From positions 1 through 13,642 of the forward strand of contig CAZEON010000034.1 of the NCBI GenBank assembly GCA_964513975.1: 13,642 bases of DNA, read 5' to 3'. Each line of letters opens with the position of its first letter. Position 1 is the first letter of the stretch. A model generated the notes under the pieces. It ran no database searches. It worked only from the letters and a program-made list of their open reading frames with translations, and had not been told where the DNA came from. This DNA is from CAZVBV01 sp964513975. Lineage in GTDB: Bacteria > Patescibacteriota > Gracilibacteria > UBA4473. The position numbers and the translations under genes were made by a program. Shown here piece after piece: positions 5,162-11,908 of the stretch.

Positions 5162-6880
5162 TTATTTCAAAAATTTGGTTACAAAATCAACAACCTTATC
5201 TATTTTTATTTTCTCCATATCTCCGGTTGCTCTGTCAACAAATTCAACCACACCTTCTTCCATAGTGCGTTCACTCATCACAATTCGAGCTGGCATTCCC
5301 ATGAGTTCGTGGTCTGAGAACTTCTGTCCAGGTCCAACTTTCTTATCTCGACGATCATCGTAGAATACTTCGACGCCAGAGGCTTCAAGATCGGTAACCA
5401 TTTTCTCAGCTCCCTCGTACACCTTGTCATCCTTCCCAATAGCGGCGAGATAAATATGAAATGGGGCAATCGCTTTTGGCCATTTCAATCCCTTCTCATC
5501 ATGGAATACTTCCGCCACCGCTCCCATCGTTCGAGAGATTCCAATTCCATAACATCCCATGATAACGGGTTGTCCTCGGCCATTCTCATCAATCGCTTTC
5601 ATTCCAAAGGCAGCAGAGAACTTCGTTGAAAGAGGGAAGATATTCCCCACTTCAATTGCTCGGAAGGTTTCGTATTTTTCTCCGGTTTCAGGATAGAGAT
5701 CATCCTCCTTCGCAACTTTGAAGTCGTAGAATTCCTTTGGTTCCTCGATATCTCGTCCGAAGTTCACGTTAATGGTGTGGAAGTCTGTTTGATTCGCTCC
5801 CATTTCAAAGTTAATCCGTCCCTGCATGGAATCATCCATGAAGACTTTTACTTCTTTCGGAAGATTCAAGAGTCCTGCGAATCCAACCTCCGCTCCAGTT
5901 GCCTTCTTCACGACCTCTTCTGAAGCAAGAGCGAGTGATTTACATCCCACCACTTTCTTTAACTTCAATTCATTTACGTCGTATCCTCCACGCACGGCTG
6001 TGGCAATCAGATCACCTTTGTCTGTTTCGAAGAGAAGGGTCTTTGTTGTTTTCTCCACAGGGATCTTTAAGAACTCTGAAAGTTCCTCAACGCCAATGAT
6101 TTCTTTTCCTTCCACATCTTCAATTGCCATTTCTTCTTTATCTGAATAAGAAACAGCAGGCGCTTTTGACGGCGCAATCTCCTTGTTTAAATATTCATCC
6201 TTACTCTTTACGTAGAAAATCGTATCTTCTCCCGTCTCACAGATTGTCTGAAACTCATGAGAGAACTCAGAGAAATCTCCTCCTGATGCTGCCACCACAT
6301 GAGTGATGTCACCAAGCCCAATACGCTCGTATACTTTGTGGTACGCTTCTTTCTGGATTTCGTAGTATCGATCAAAGTCTGCTTCTGTCGTGTGAAATGA
6401 ATACGCATCTTTCATCAAGAACTCTCGTCCTCGAAGCAATCCGGATTTTGCTCGTGGTTCCTTTCGGAACTTTGTTTGGATCTGATACACGCACAGTGGG
6501 AAGTCCTTGTGCGACTGGCAGTAATTCTGAATCAACGGCGTTACCATCTCTTCATGCGTAGGGGAGAGGGCTGAGTGTCGATCCAGTTCTGTTTCCAATT
6601 TGTACAAAATATCCACAGTGTCCCATCGTCCTGTCTTCACCCAATTCTCCTTCGGTGCCATAACCGGCATGAGGATTTCCACAGCATCAACTTTATTCAT
6701 CTCTTCCCGGATGATTTCTTCGACTTTGCGAAGCACTCGTAGCCCAAGCGGAAGATAAGAATAGACACCTGCCATTTCTTTTTTAATAAACCCCGCACGA
6801 ATAAGAAGCTCAGCATTTTTTGAGTTTTCTTGAGAGGGGAGTTCCTTCTGTGTTTTTACAAAGAGTTGTGAGTATTTCAT
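5162..6880 (-). CDS. proS: Prolyl-tRNA synthetase, bacterial type with INS editing domain
   Basis: ProS charges tRNA(Pro) with proline in the cytoplasm. The 572-aa protein is full length. Class II motif 1 covers about 46-74 (GLRVLRKVEEII...VEILMPVM), motif 2 about 136-163 (TKFRKEPRAKSGLLRGREF then LMKDAYSFH) and motif 3 441-452 (MGCYGIGISRTM). The insertion between motifs 2 and 3 (about 230-390) is the YbaK-like INS domain that clears Ala-tRNA(Pro); its conserved lysine is Lys280 in KTTKTLLF and it has RGGYDVNELKLKK. Residues about 473-572 are the anticodon-binding domain (YDDRRDKKVGPGQKFSDHEL). It is the first gene of an operon with the HEPN protein and rnhA. No T-box leader features are visible upstream and there is no Shine-Dalgarno motif. 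Confidence 0.97.
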   Translation of the reverse strand: MKYSQLFVKTQKELPSQENSKNAELLIRAGFIKKEMAGVYSYLPLGLRVLRKVEEIIREEMNKVDAVEILMPVMAPKENWVKTGRWDTVDILYKLETELDRHSALSPTHEEMVTPLIQNYCQSHKDFPLCVYQIQTKFRKEPRAKSGLLRGREFLMKDAYSFHTTEADFDRYYEIQKEAYHKVYERIGLGDITHVVAASGGDFSEFSHEFQTICETGEDTIFYVKSKDEYLNKEIAPSKAPAVSYSDKEEMAIEDVEGKEIIGVEELSEFLKIPVEKTTKTLLFETDKGDLIATAVRGGYDVNELKLKKVVGCKSLALASEEVVKKATGAEVGFAGLLNLPKEVKVFMDDSMQGRINFEMGANQTDFHTINVNFGRDIEEPKEFYDFKVAKEDDLYPETGEKYETFRAIEVGNIFPLSTKFSAAFGMKAIDENGRGQPVIMGCYGIGISRTMGAVAEVFHDEKGLKWPKAIAPFHIYLAAIGKDDKVYEGAEKMVTDLEASGVEVFYDDRRDKKVGPGQKFSDHELMGMPARIVMSERTMEEGVVEFVDRATGDMEKIKIDKVVDFVTKFLK

Positions 6881-6940
6881 CAGTAAGTGAGTTAAACGTG
6901 AGGGAATGATAATGGTTTTTGAGAAAGAATGCTATTTTTT

Positions 6941-6973
6941 GAAAAAAAACCAGAGAGCCGAAACCCTCTGGTT
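6941..6973 (-). terminator. Rho-independent terminator reading on the minus strand
   Basis: Read on the minus strand, AACCAGAG (6973-6966) pairs perfectly with CTCTGGTT (6955-6948) across a 10-nt loop and runs directly into eight T residues (6949-6942, two of which overlap the stem end). It lies 61 nt upstream of proS, so it should stop transcripts arriving from 7094-8560 and insulate the proS operon. It implies that something on the minus strand between here and the SNase-like gene is transcribed. Confidence 0.8.
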
Positions 6974-7570
6974 ACAATTGTGTTTGCCTTACACATAATC
7001 ATGGTAGTGTCTCCAACATCAGGAGGAAATGTTTTGTTTTCACGACCGGCGCTTTTTGCACGTTATCTGCTGTTTAAAATTGCTGAATTTAAATTATTCA
7101 TTTTTGTCATATAAAATATTTAATCTCATCGATTTCCTTTCACTTGTGTCCAAATAAAGAATATTTTCCTTCTTAAGAACTTCTATGAAACATATGCAAT
7201 CATTGTTTGTTTTGAGCATTCCTCCTCCGTCAAGAAATCACTTCTCAACAATCAAGAATTATCCTCCGACATCGAAACTCCAGATAACCTGAGTTTCTTG
7301 TTCGCGATATATTGAACGCCATAAGATAAATCTCCTCAAAAAAAACAAATCAATAGCCGATTTCTTTCGGTAAAATTTTCATTCCGTTGTTTTTCTGGAA
7401 CTCTTATTCTTTTACGCCTGAACATCCATCAATGAGCAGAAATGCTGAACTTCAACACTTGTGTCCATCGACGAACATCCAAAATGTGTGTTGGCAAAGA
7501 ACGACTTTCTCATTCAAAAAAGATGAAAAAGTACGAGGAATGAAATACCAAGTTTGCTCTACGTTGTCAA
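6974..7570. other. Long intergenic stretch without a recognised gene
   Basis: No protein family, tRNA, tmRNA, RNase P, SRP or T-box pattern was recognised on either strand. On the minus strand there is a chain of four tiny ORFs (7412-7513, 7336-7425, 7245-7322 and 7094-7219). The last two have GGAG-type ribosome-binding sequences, which the real genes here lack. A perfect 7-bp inverted repeat, GAAACTC/GAGTTTC, is at 7274-7297. It could be an untranslated 3' region, a small-RNA locus, or a decayed gene. Confidence 0.4.
7094..7219 (-). CDS. Possible 41-aa small protein
   Basis: On the minus strand an ATG at 7219 follows ACGGAGGAGGA with a very short (4-nt) spacer. It opens a frame beginning MLKTNNDCICFIEVLKKENI and ending in TAA. 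The product is charged, with two cysteines and no recognised motif. It would be the last frame before the 6941-6973 terminator. The strong purine-rich motif is unusual for this genome segment. The length is well within chance, so this is only a candidate. Confidence 0.2.
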   Translation of the reverse strand: MLKTNNDCICFIEVLKKENILYLDTSERKSMRLNILYDKNE

Positions 7571-8560
7571 TCATTTCCCTGCTAATATTGATTGAAGACA
7601 ACTATTCCACGCCCCCTTTTTATTCTGGTAAGCACTTGCTTGTGCACTTTCCAACGTCTTTTTATACTTCTTATCTATTTCGCTCTTGCTATGTTTTGCG
7701 TATCCATCCGCGATCATTTGTTTATTAATAAAGAGCTCACGCCCCCGTTTATCATGGAGAGGGAGAAATACATACCGCAGGAGATCTCCGTCATCATTCA
7801 TTTGTGAAATATCTCTCCTGAGAAACACCTGTCTATTGAGAACGAGCGACTCGAGGTGATGCTTTGCCTGCGAACCAAAACACGAGAATCCTTTTCTCGA
7901 ATCACCGGAGGAGGGAACTTCGACTCCAAGCATGTGAACGGTAAGCCCATTGGTGAGGATGAATTTTTCTCCAGAGAGCACTTCTCGAACTTCTCCTACC
8001 GAAATTGGTGCAAGAAAGGATGCCCGATTTGTGTTTCTCAAATCAATACCAGAGCGTCTCAACCGTTCCTGGAGATCTTTATTTCCTCCACAGCCTTTCC
8101 ATATTCCGATTTCAGAATTCTTCGCCACAGACTGCGCCTTGAGGTATTTGGAATAAAAAGATACCTCTTTTGACATTGTCATGACACTGGTTTTTCCTTT
8201 CTCCAGAAGGAACTCTGCGAGATTTTTTCCGTTTTCTAGTTTCACATGTCGAGGAAGAATTTTCCCGTCTTCAAGTGTCATGTCAGCACGTATTTTCACC
8301 GTTTTATTTTCAATCAGTAATTTTAAAAGTCTGAAGAAGGGGCGAGCAAAGCATGACTGATGACTTTGTTTCTCGAAGAGTGATGGGGGAGTCATGCCTA
8401 CAATTCGTATAACTCGACCATCAAAGAGCTGTGCGTGCTGATTATCTAGAACACGATCGATCTTAACCGACTCCCATTGCGGGGACGCGTGGACAGGGGG
8501 TGTCATAATTTGTAATGACAAAGTAGTAACAATTAAAACCAGTAATATATATCTTTTCAT
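7571..8560 (-). CDS. Exported protein with two SNase-like (thermonuclease-fold) domains, probably catalytically degenerate
   Basis: I start at the ATG at 8560, because MKRYILLVLIVTTLSL followed by PPVHA-SP is a good signal peptide (cleavage after about Ala25); an upstream ATG at 8617 would add 19 residues. The mature part has two staphylococcal-nuclease-like OB-fold repeats, about 30-158 and 186-322. Each has the [IV]-x-x-[VL]-G core strand, a SCF[AG] cysteine (Cys70, Cys227) and a closing W-x-x-C (Cys157 and Cys321), so each repeat could hold a disulfide outside the cell. Judged against staphylococcal nuclease (Arg35, Glu43, Arg87), repeat 1 keeps the first Arg (52) but has Ser60 and Lys100 at the other two; repeat 2 has His209, Ser217 and Asp259. 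Activity is doubtful. It is divergent from tig and its transcript may run to the terminator at 6941-6973. It ends with TGA. Confidence 0.8.
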   Translation of the reverse strand: MKRYILLVLIVTTLSLQIMTPPVHASPQWESVKIDRVLDNQHAQLFDGRVIRIVGMTPPSLFEKQSHQSCFARPFFRLLKLLIENKTVKIRADMTLEDGKILPRHVKLENGKNLAEFLLEKGKTSVMTMSKEVSFYSKYLKAQSVAKNSEIGIWKGCGGNKDLQERLRRSGIDLRNTNRASFLAPISVGEVREVLSGEKFILTNGLTVHMLGVEVPSSGDSRKGFSCFGSQAKHHLESLVLNRQVFLRRDISQMNDDGDLLRYVFLPLHDKRGRELFINKQMIADGYAKHSKSEIDKKYKKTLESAQASAYQNKKGAWNSCLQSILAGK

Positions 8561-8652
8561 AAGGAGCACCTTTTCAAAAGCCAAAATATTTGTCAAACAA
8601 AATAATATCCGTACCATCGTCCCGACTTCATATTATTTTAACTTTATAGCCC

Positions 8653-9915
8653 ATGAGTGCCCCATTTAAAAAGCTTTCCCATTCAAAGATCAGCTTCTCT
8701 TTTTCTATTGAAGAAGAAGATATTAAGAAATCAGAAAAAGCCGTTATTGACCATTTCCGTGGCGAAGTAAAAGCCCAGGGATTTCGAAAAGGAAAAGCCC
8801 CTGACAAAGTTGTTATCGAATATATCGGCATAGATCGTCTTAAATACGAAGCCCTTAATACAGCAGTTGATAAGAAATACCGTGACTTCATTATGGAGCA
8901 TAAGATTCAGCCAGTGGCAGCGCCAAAGATTGATTTCTCTGATGTAAAGAAAACACCTATTGAAATTAAGGCAGAGGTTGAAGTATTCCCTGAGATTGAA
9001 GTGAAAGGATACGACAAGATTAAAATGACACCATTGAAAATAAGTGTAGATGCGAAAGAAGTGGAGGAAACAATCGAACACATTATGAGCGACATGAAGC
9101 TCCAGAAGACAGTAAAACGAGCTTCTGAGGAAGGGGATTTGGTGGAAGTTGATTTCGTTGGAAAAGATAAAAAAGGAGAAACAATCCCAAACACAGAAGG
9201 AAAAGCGGTTCCTTTTGTTATTGGATCAGGACAATTCTTGCCAGACCTTGAGAAAGCCTACGAAGGCATGAAAGCAGGGGAGGAGAAGAAAGCCGTGAAG
9301 GTGAAATTTCCAAAAGAATACCAAGCGAAAGATCTCGCGGGAACATCTGTTCCTTTTGATATCAAGATGAATAGCGTCGGTGAGGTATCCGCGAAACACA
9401 TTGATGAAGAAATGATCGAAAAGATTACAGGACGAAAGAAGAAACTTGAAGAATTCAAAAAGGATATCGAACAAATGGTAGAACGGAATAAACGAAATGA
9501 AGAAAAGAAAAAGAAGATAGGGGAGTACAACGAGAAGCTTCTCAAAACGACAAAGGCTGATCTCCCAAGCTCATGGATTGATCGAGAATGTGAGATGCGT
9601 TTAGAGGAAGTGAAACAATCTCCACAATACGCACACGATCCGGAGACCTTCTGGAAGGCGATTGGGAAGAAAGAGGATGATCTTAAGAAACAGTTTGCAA
9701 AAGACGCTGGGGCGAACCTAACGGTGTTTCTCGCACTATCTGAGATTGTGAAACTCGAGAAGATTGAGCTTGATAAAGATGAGACGACCAAAGCAGGACT
9801 CATCGTTGATCAACGAATGTCACAGATGGGAGAACAAGCGAACCGTGAAGAAGAACTCCAAAAGACAGTGCTCAACTTGAAAATTGACAAATACTTGGAG
9901 GGTCTTATGCTTTAG
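8653..9915 (+). CDS. tig: Trigger factor, ribosome-associated chaperone
   Basis: Trigger factor binds the ribosome near the exit tunnel (L23/L29) and shields nascent chains. The 420-aa protein has the ribosome-binding signature GFRKGKAP (residues 43-50) in its N-terminal domain. An FKBP-type prolyl isomerase domain follows at about 155-245 (GDLVEVDFVGKDKKGE, VIGSGQFLPDLEKAYEGMKAG, FPKEYQAKDLAG). A long helical C-terminal chaperone domain runs from about 250 to 420 (LPSSWIDRECEMRLEE, NLTVFLALSEIVKLEKIE, ending DKYLEGLML). Length is close to the usual 430 or so. The gene is divergent from the SNase-like gene with only 92 nt between start codons, and is followed after 17 nt by a small membrane protein. 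No Shine-Dalgarno motif precedes the ATG. Confidence 0.96.
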   Translation: MSAPFKKLSHSKISFSFSIEEEDIKKSEKAVIDHFRGEVKAQGFRKGKAPDKVVIEYIGIDRLKYEALNTAVDKKYRDFIMEHKIQPVAAPKIDFSDVKKTPIEIKAEVEVFPEIEVKGYDKIKMTPLKISVDAKEVEETIEHIMSDMKLQKTVKRASEEGDLVEVDFVGKDKKGETIPNTEGKAVPFVIGSGQFLPDLEKAYEGMKAGEEKKAVKVKFPKEYQAKDLAGTSVPFDIKMNSVGEVSAKHIDEEMIEKITGRKKKLEEFKKDIEQMVERNKRNEEKKKKIGEYNEKLLKTTKADLPSSWIDRECEMRLEEVKQSPQYAHDPETFWKAIGKKEDDLKKQFAKDAGANLTVFLALSEIVKLEKIELDKDETTKAGLIVDQRMSQMGEQANREEELQKTVLNLKIDKYLEGLML

Positions 9916-9932
9916 TTAACTTTTAAATACAC

Positions 9933-10187
9933 ATGAAAAAAACATACTTTATTATCTTCCTTGGTTTTATTATTTTGGGACTTATCTTCTCCTTTGAGAA
10001 CATAGCTTCGCATGGACAGGTGCTTTTCCTTTTTAAGACCACAAATCAGAGTCTTTTCTATACCATCATTTTTGCAATCTTCATTGGTCTTCTAGCAGGA
10101 TTTTTCCTTGGGCTTTCTGTTGCTATCAAAAGAAAAGGTTTGCTAGGAGGAGGAAGTACTGCTGAAAATTCAGATATCGATCTGTAG
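9933..10187 (+). CDS. Small two-helix membrane protein, LapA (DUF1049)-like
   Basis: The 84-aa protein has two hydrophobic segments, about residues 4-22 (TYFIIFLGFIILGLIFSF) and 42-64 (FYTIIFAIFIGLLAGFFLG). A short loop with an FENI...VLFLFKT strand joins them, and a basic KRKG follows the second helix. The FxxEN loop, the second helix with GLLAGFFLG and the charged C-terminus resemble LapA/DUF1049 proteins, which in Gram-negatives work with LapB in envelope assembly control. A lineage without conventional LPS would use it differently, so function is open. It lies 17 nt after tig and ends just before a good terminator, so the two form an operon. The start context has no Shine-Dalgarno motif. 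Confidence 0.7.
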   Translation: MKKTYFIIFLGFIILGLIFSFENIASHGQVLFLFKTTNQSLFYTIIFAIFIGLLAGFFLGLSVAIKRKGLLGGGSTAENSDIDL

Positions 10188-10212
10188 TGACAGATTCAAT
10201 ATCAAAATAGGG

Positions 10213-10237
10213 AAGTCTCGCTCTGCGGGGCTTTTTT
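10213..10237 (+). terminator. Rho-independent terminator after tig and the LapA-like gene
   Basis: AAGTCTCGC (10213-10221) pairs with GCGGGGCTT (10225-10233) through nine base pairs (two G-U) around a TCT loop, and the stem runs into six T residues (10232-10237). It begins 26 nt after the stop codon at 10187. Confidence 0.88.
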
Positions 10238-10286
10238 ATATTTCTATTTGCATGAAAATGTGTTTATTTTTATAGTATTCCAAGGG

Positions 10287-10323
10287 TTGAAATACGTTTT
10301 TATTGAACAAAAAATGTATTCAA
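10287..10323. repeat. AT-rich imperfect inverted repeat
   Basis: TTGAAATACGTTTTT (10287-10301) and AAAAAATGTATTCAA (10309-10323) can pair along about 14 positions with one bulge and a 7-nt loop, ATTGAAC. It lies between the tig terminator and the promoter of the winged-helix gene. The role is unknown; it may be an upstream control site or chance in AT-rich DNA. Confidence 0.35.
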
Positions 10324-10412
10324 AAGGAAAACAAAAAGAGCTCATGAAATATTTTTTTCTTCAAAACTATTCGCTTATTAAAGCCATTAACTCATTTTCT
10401 CTAAAAAAAGTT

Positions 10413-10441
10413 TTGACATTCTTCCTAGAAACGAATACTTT
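10413..10441 (+). promoter_or_regulatory. Promoter of the winged-helix regulator gene
   Basis: A consensus TTGACA (10413-10418) is followed after 17 nt by TACTTT (10436-10441), a weak -10. Transcription should begin near 10448, inside the first palindrome of the presumed operator. The strong -35 with weak -10 suits a regulated promoter. Confidence 0.6.
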
Positions 10442-10443
10442 TT

Positions 10444-10470
10444 GTATGCATACTCTTTTTGTGCACAAAA
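10444..10470. promoter_or_regulatory. Double palindrome, probable autoregulatory operator
   Basis: GTATGCATAC (10444-10453) and TTTTGTGCACAAAA (10457-10470) are each perfect palindromes, with centres 15 bp apart. Both are preceded by CTTTTT, so they read as two related half-repeats (CTTTTTGTATGCA and CTTTTTGTGCACA). They cover the predicted transcription start and finish 1 nt before the ATG at 10472 of a winged-helix gene. A DNA-binding protein sitting here would block both transcription and start-site access. Confidence 0.6.
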
Positions 10471-10471
10471 T

Positions 10472-11047
10472 ATGCTCAAGAAAATCTTCGGTTCCGGAGC
10501 ACGAGTAAAACTCTTCCAACAATTTCTCAACAACCCAGATGAGGAGTTTTTTATTCGAGAGCTCACTCGCATCTTGGATGAACAAATCAATTCCCTTCGA
10601 CGGGAACTTGAGAATCTCGAAAAGATTGGGATGCTCAAATCTTCTGAACGAAATCGAAAAAAATATTACCGTATTAACCCACACTTCCCCATTCTCCACG
10701 AATTAACTTCAATTGTTCGAAAGACAAACGAGGATAATCAAGAAGTCTTGAAGAAAATAAGCAAGATGGGAGACATCGACATTCTTATTCTTACAGGAGC
10801 GTTTGTGAATAAAGAATCAGAAACGGATCTCTTTATTGTAGGAAATGTTGATCGAGGAGCTTTACAAAAATATCTCGATACTGCTTTCCCAAACAAGAAC
10901 TTGAAGTACGGAGTAATGACGAGAGAGGACTTCCTTTACCGAATCACATTGAAAGACAAATTTGTACAAACAGTTTTCACTGAAAAAGAAAACATTGTAC
11001 TGAAAAACAAACTTAAGAAAGATACTGAAGTATTGGTGAATGCGTAG
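10472..11047 (+). CDS. Winged-helix regulator with C-terminal nucleotidyltransferase-like domain
   Basis: Residues 1-75 form a winged helix-turn-helix of the ArsR/MarR-like type: LKKIFGSGARVKLFQQFLNN, then FFIRELTRILDEQINSLRRE (likely recognition helix), LENLEKIGMLKSSE, and the wing RNRKKYYRINPHFPI. A helical linker (HELTSIVRKTNEDNQEVLKK) leads to about 105-185, where DILILTGAFVNKESETDLFIVG followed by an alpha/beta pattern resembles a nucleotidyltransferase fold; the usual GS and DxD motif is reduced to G...ETD, so it is probably non-catalytic and may sense a ligand. I chose the ATG at 10472 over 10442, because the family begins MLKKIFGS and the shorter form leaves the double palindrome non-coding. 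It has its own promoter and likely represses itself. Confidence 0.8.
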   Translation: MLKKIFGSGARVKLFQQFLNNPDEEFFIRELTRILDEQINSLRRELENLEKIGMLKSSERNRKKYYRINPHFPILHELTSIVRKTNEDNQEVLKKISKMGDIDILILTGAFVNKESETDLFIVGNVDRGALQKYLDTAFPNKNLKYGVMTREDFLYRITLKDKFVQTVFTEKENIVLKNKLKKDTEVLVNA

Positions 11048-11048
11048 G

Positions 11049-11099
11049 ATTTTTTTTGTTTAAAAAAAATATTGACGAAAGATTGCGAAGCTCTACAAT
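11049..11099 (+). promoter_or_regulatory. rplS promoter with A/T-tract (UP-like) element
   Basis: TTGACG (11072-11077) and TACAAT (11094-11099) are 16 nt apart and would start transcription near 11106, 17 nt before the ATG at 11123. Directly upstream, runs of T and A (11049-11071) resemble the UP element of strong ribosomal promoters. The in-frame TTG at 11072 is the -35 box, not a start codon. Confidence 0.75.
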
Positions 11100-11122
11100 C
11101 TGCGCGATTTATTTTATATGTT

Positions 11123-11728
11123 ATGAGTCAATTACTTCACCAGTTTACGAAAAAATATTGTAAGGTCTCTGTTCCGGATCTCCGTGCAGGATATTTAGTT
11201 AAAGTTCACCAAAAAATTAAAGAGGGGAACAAAGAGCGAATTCAAGCCTTTGAAGGAACTGTTATCGCTGTTAACTCAGGACACGGAATCGAAAGCACTT
11301 TTACGGTACGAAAAATTGCAGAAGGGGTTGGTGTTGAAAAAGTATACCCAATCCACTCACCAAATGTTGTGAAGATCGAGGTTCTTCGGGCACATAAGGT
11401 TCGACGAGCAAAACTGGGATTCTTGCGAGCATTGTCTGGAAAGGCACTGCGTTTGAAAGAAACTGAACTTAAACTTGAACACAAGGAATTCAAGCAAGAA
11501 GTAGAATCCGACTTCGCAAAAGCTACTCTGGACAAGGAACCAGTTGTTGAAGAAAAAGTCGAAAAAGTAAAAGAAGAAATTGTAGCAGAAGAAAAAAAAG
11601 AATCAGACTTCACTGAAGCTTCCGGCTCCGCTAATGTTATGCCTGACAAGGAGGTTATTGATGAAGCAAAAGAAGAAGAGAAACCAACAGAGAAGGAAGA
11701 AAAGAAAGAGGAAGTAAAAGCAGAATAA
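11123..11728 (+). CDS. rplS: Ribosomal protein L19 with long acidic C-terminal tail
   Basis: L19 sits at the 30S-50S interface. The core is clear in residues 1-115: VPDLRAGYLVKVHQKIKEGN, KERIQAFEGTVIAVNSGHGI, ESTFTVRKIAEGVGVEKVYP, IHSPNVVKIEVLRAHKVRRA, KLGFLRALSGKALRLKE. Bacterial L19 is normally about 115 residues; this one is 201. The extra 85 are Lys/Glu-rich and contain a repeated module, SDFAKATLDKE (129-139) and SDFTEASGSANVMPDKE (161-177). This looks like a repeat element that entered the coding sequence. Extended acidic tails on ribosomal proteins are seen in some CPR bacteria. The ATG at 11123 matches the family start; the longer frame from TTG 11072 begins in the promoter. No other ribosomal or trmD/rimM genes adjoin it. 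Confidence 0.94.
   Translation: MSQLLHQFTKKYCKVSVPDLRAGYLVKVHQKIKEGNKERIQAFEGTVIAVNSGHGIESTFTVRKIAEGVGVEKVYPIHSPNVVKIEVLRAHKVRRAKLGFLRALSGKALRLKETELKLEHKEFKQEVESDFAKATLDKEPVVEEKVEKVKEEIVAEEKKESDFTEASGSANVMPDKEVIDEAKEEEKPTEKEEKKEEVKAE
11507..11653 (+). repeat. Two copies of a TC(C/A)GACTTC...GACAAGGA coding repeat in the rplS tail
   Basis: Copy 1 (11507-11538) runs TCCGACTTCGCAAAAGCT...GACAAGGA and copy 2 (11603-11652) TCAGACTTCACTGAAGCTTC...GACAAGGA, the second with 18 extra bases in its middle. Both are read in the same frame and give SDF...DKE. The layout recalls Rickettsia palindromic elements, which insert inside genes in frame; that comparison is by analogy only. Confidence 0.6.
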
Positions 11729-11737
11729 AAAACACTT

Positions 11738-11884
11738 GTCATCCCCGTGCCCTTCGGTCTTGGGCTCAGGGTCGAAAGATAGACGGGGATCCAGACCTCT
11801 TTTCATTTAAAATTAGTATATAATGTGACACGTTATATTTTTTATAATACAAGAGTCCTAGGTTCCCTCCTTCGAGGGAATGAC
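11738..11884. repeat. Second REPIN-like element between rplS and carB
   Basis: The outer ends are GTCATCCCC (11738-11746) and GGGAATGAC (11876-11884), inverted apart from one base, as in the element at 1965-2101. The left half folds as ATCCCCGT (11741-11748) with ACGGGGAT (11783-11790) around a 34-nt loop that contains GCCC/GGGC. The right half is a perfect hairpin TTCCCTC/GAGGGAA (11863-11880) with a CTTC loop. The left stem followed by CTCTTTT could also end rplS transcription. Between the halves lie two TATAAT sequences (11819-11824, 11843-11848) without convincing -35 partners. Confidence 0.55.
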
Positions 11885-11908
11885 AAAATAGAAATCAAAA
11901 TCTTTCTC

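Noticed and set aside
6881..6973. T-box or other riboswitch controlling proS
   Set aside because: No T-box bulge sequence or specifier-loop layout is visible; the hairpin with T-run fits a simple terminator for upstream transcription.
7387..7728. 113-codon plus-strand frame overlapping the 3' end of the SNase-like gene
   Set aside because: No recognisable domain or promoter, and half of it is antisense to a gene with clear homology.
9258..9803. 181-codon open frame on the minus strand inside tig
   Set aside because: Antisense shadow of the Lys/Glu-rich trigger factor gene; no family features, Ser/Phe-rich composition.
10248..10508. 86-codon plus-strand frame ahead of the winged-helix gene
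   Set aside because: It runs through the promoter, both palindromes and the start of the regulator gene in another frame; its composition is that of translated AT-rich intergenic DNA.
11242..11742. 166-codon open frame on the minus strand across rplS
   Set aside because: It is antisense to a certain ribosomal protein gene; its Ser/Phe-rich product is what Glu/Lys codons give on the opposite strand.
11819..11848. Promoter pair from two TATAAT sequences
   Set aside because: Neither has a -35 hexamer at 15-19 nt, and there is no plus-strand gene to serve; AT-rich spacer of the repeat element is a sufficient explanation.
11736..11886. MITE with target-site duplication
   Set aside because: The ends are inverted, but the flanks (AACAC and AATAG side) show no direct duplication; a REP-doublet reading fits better.
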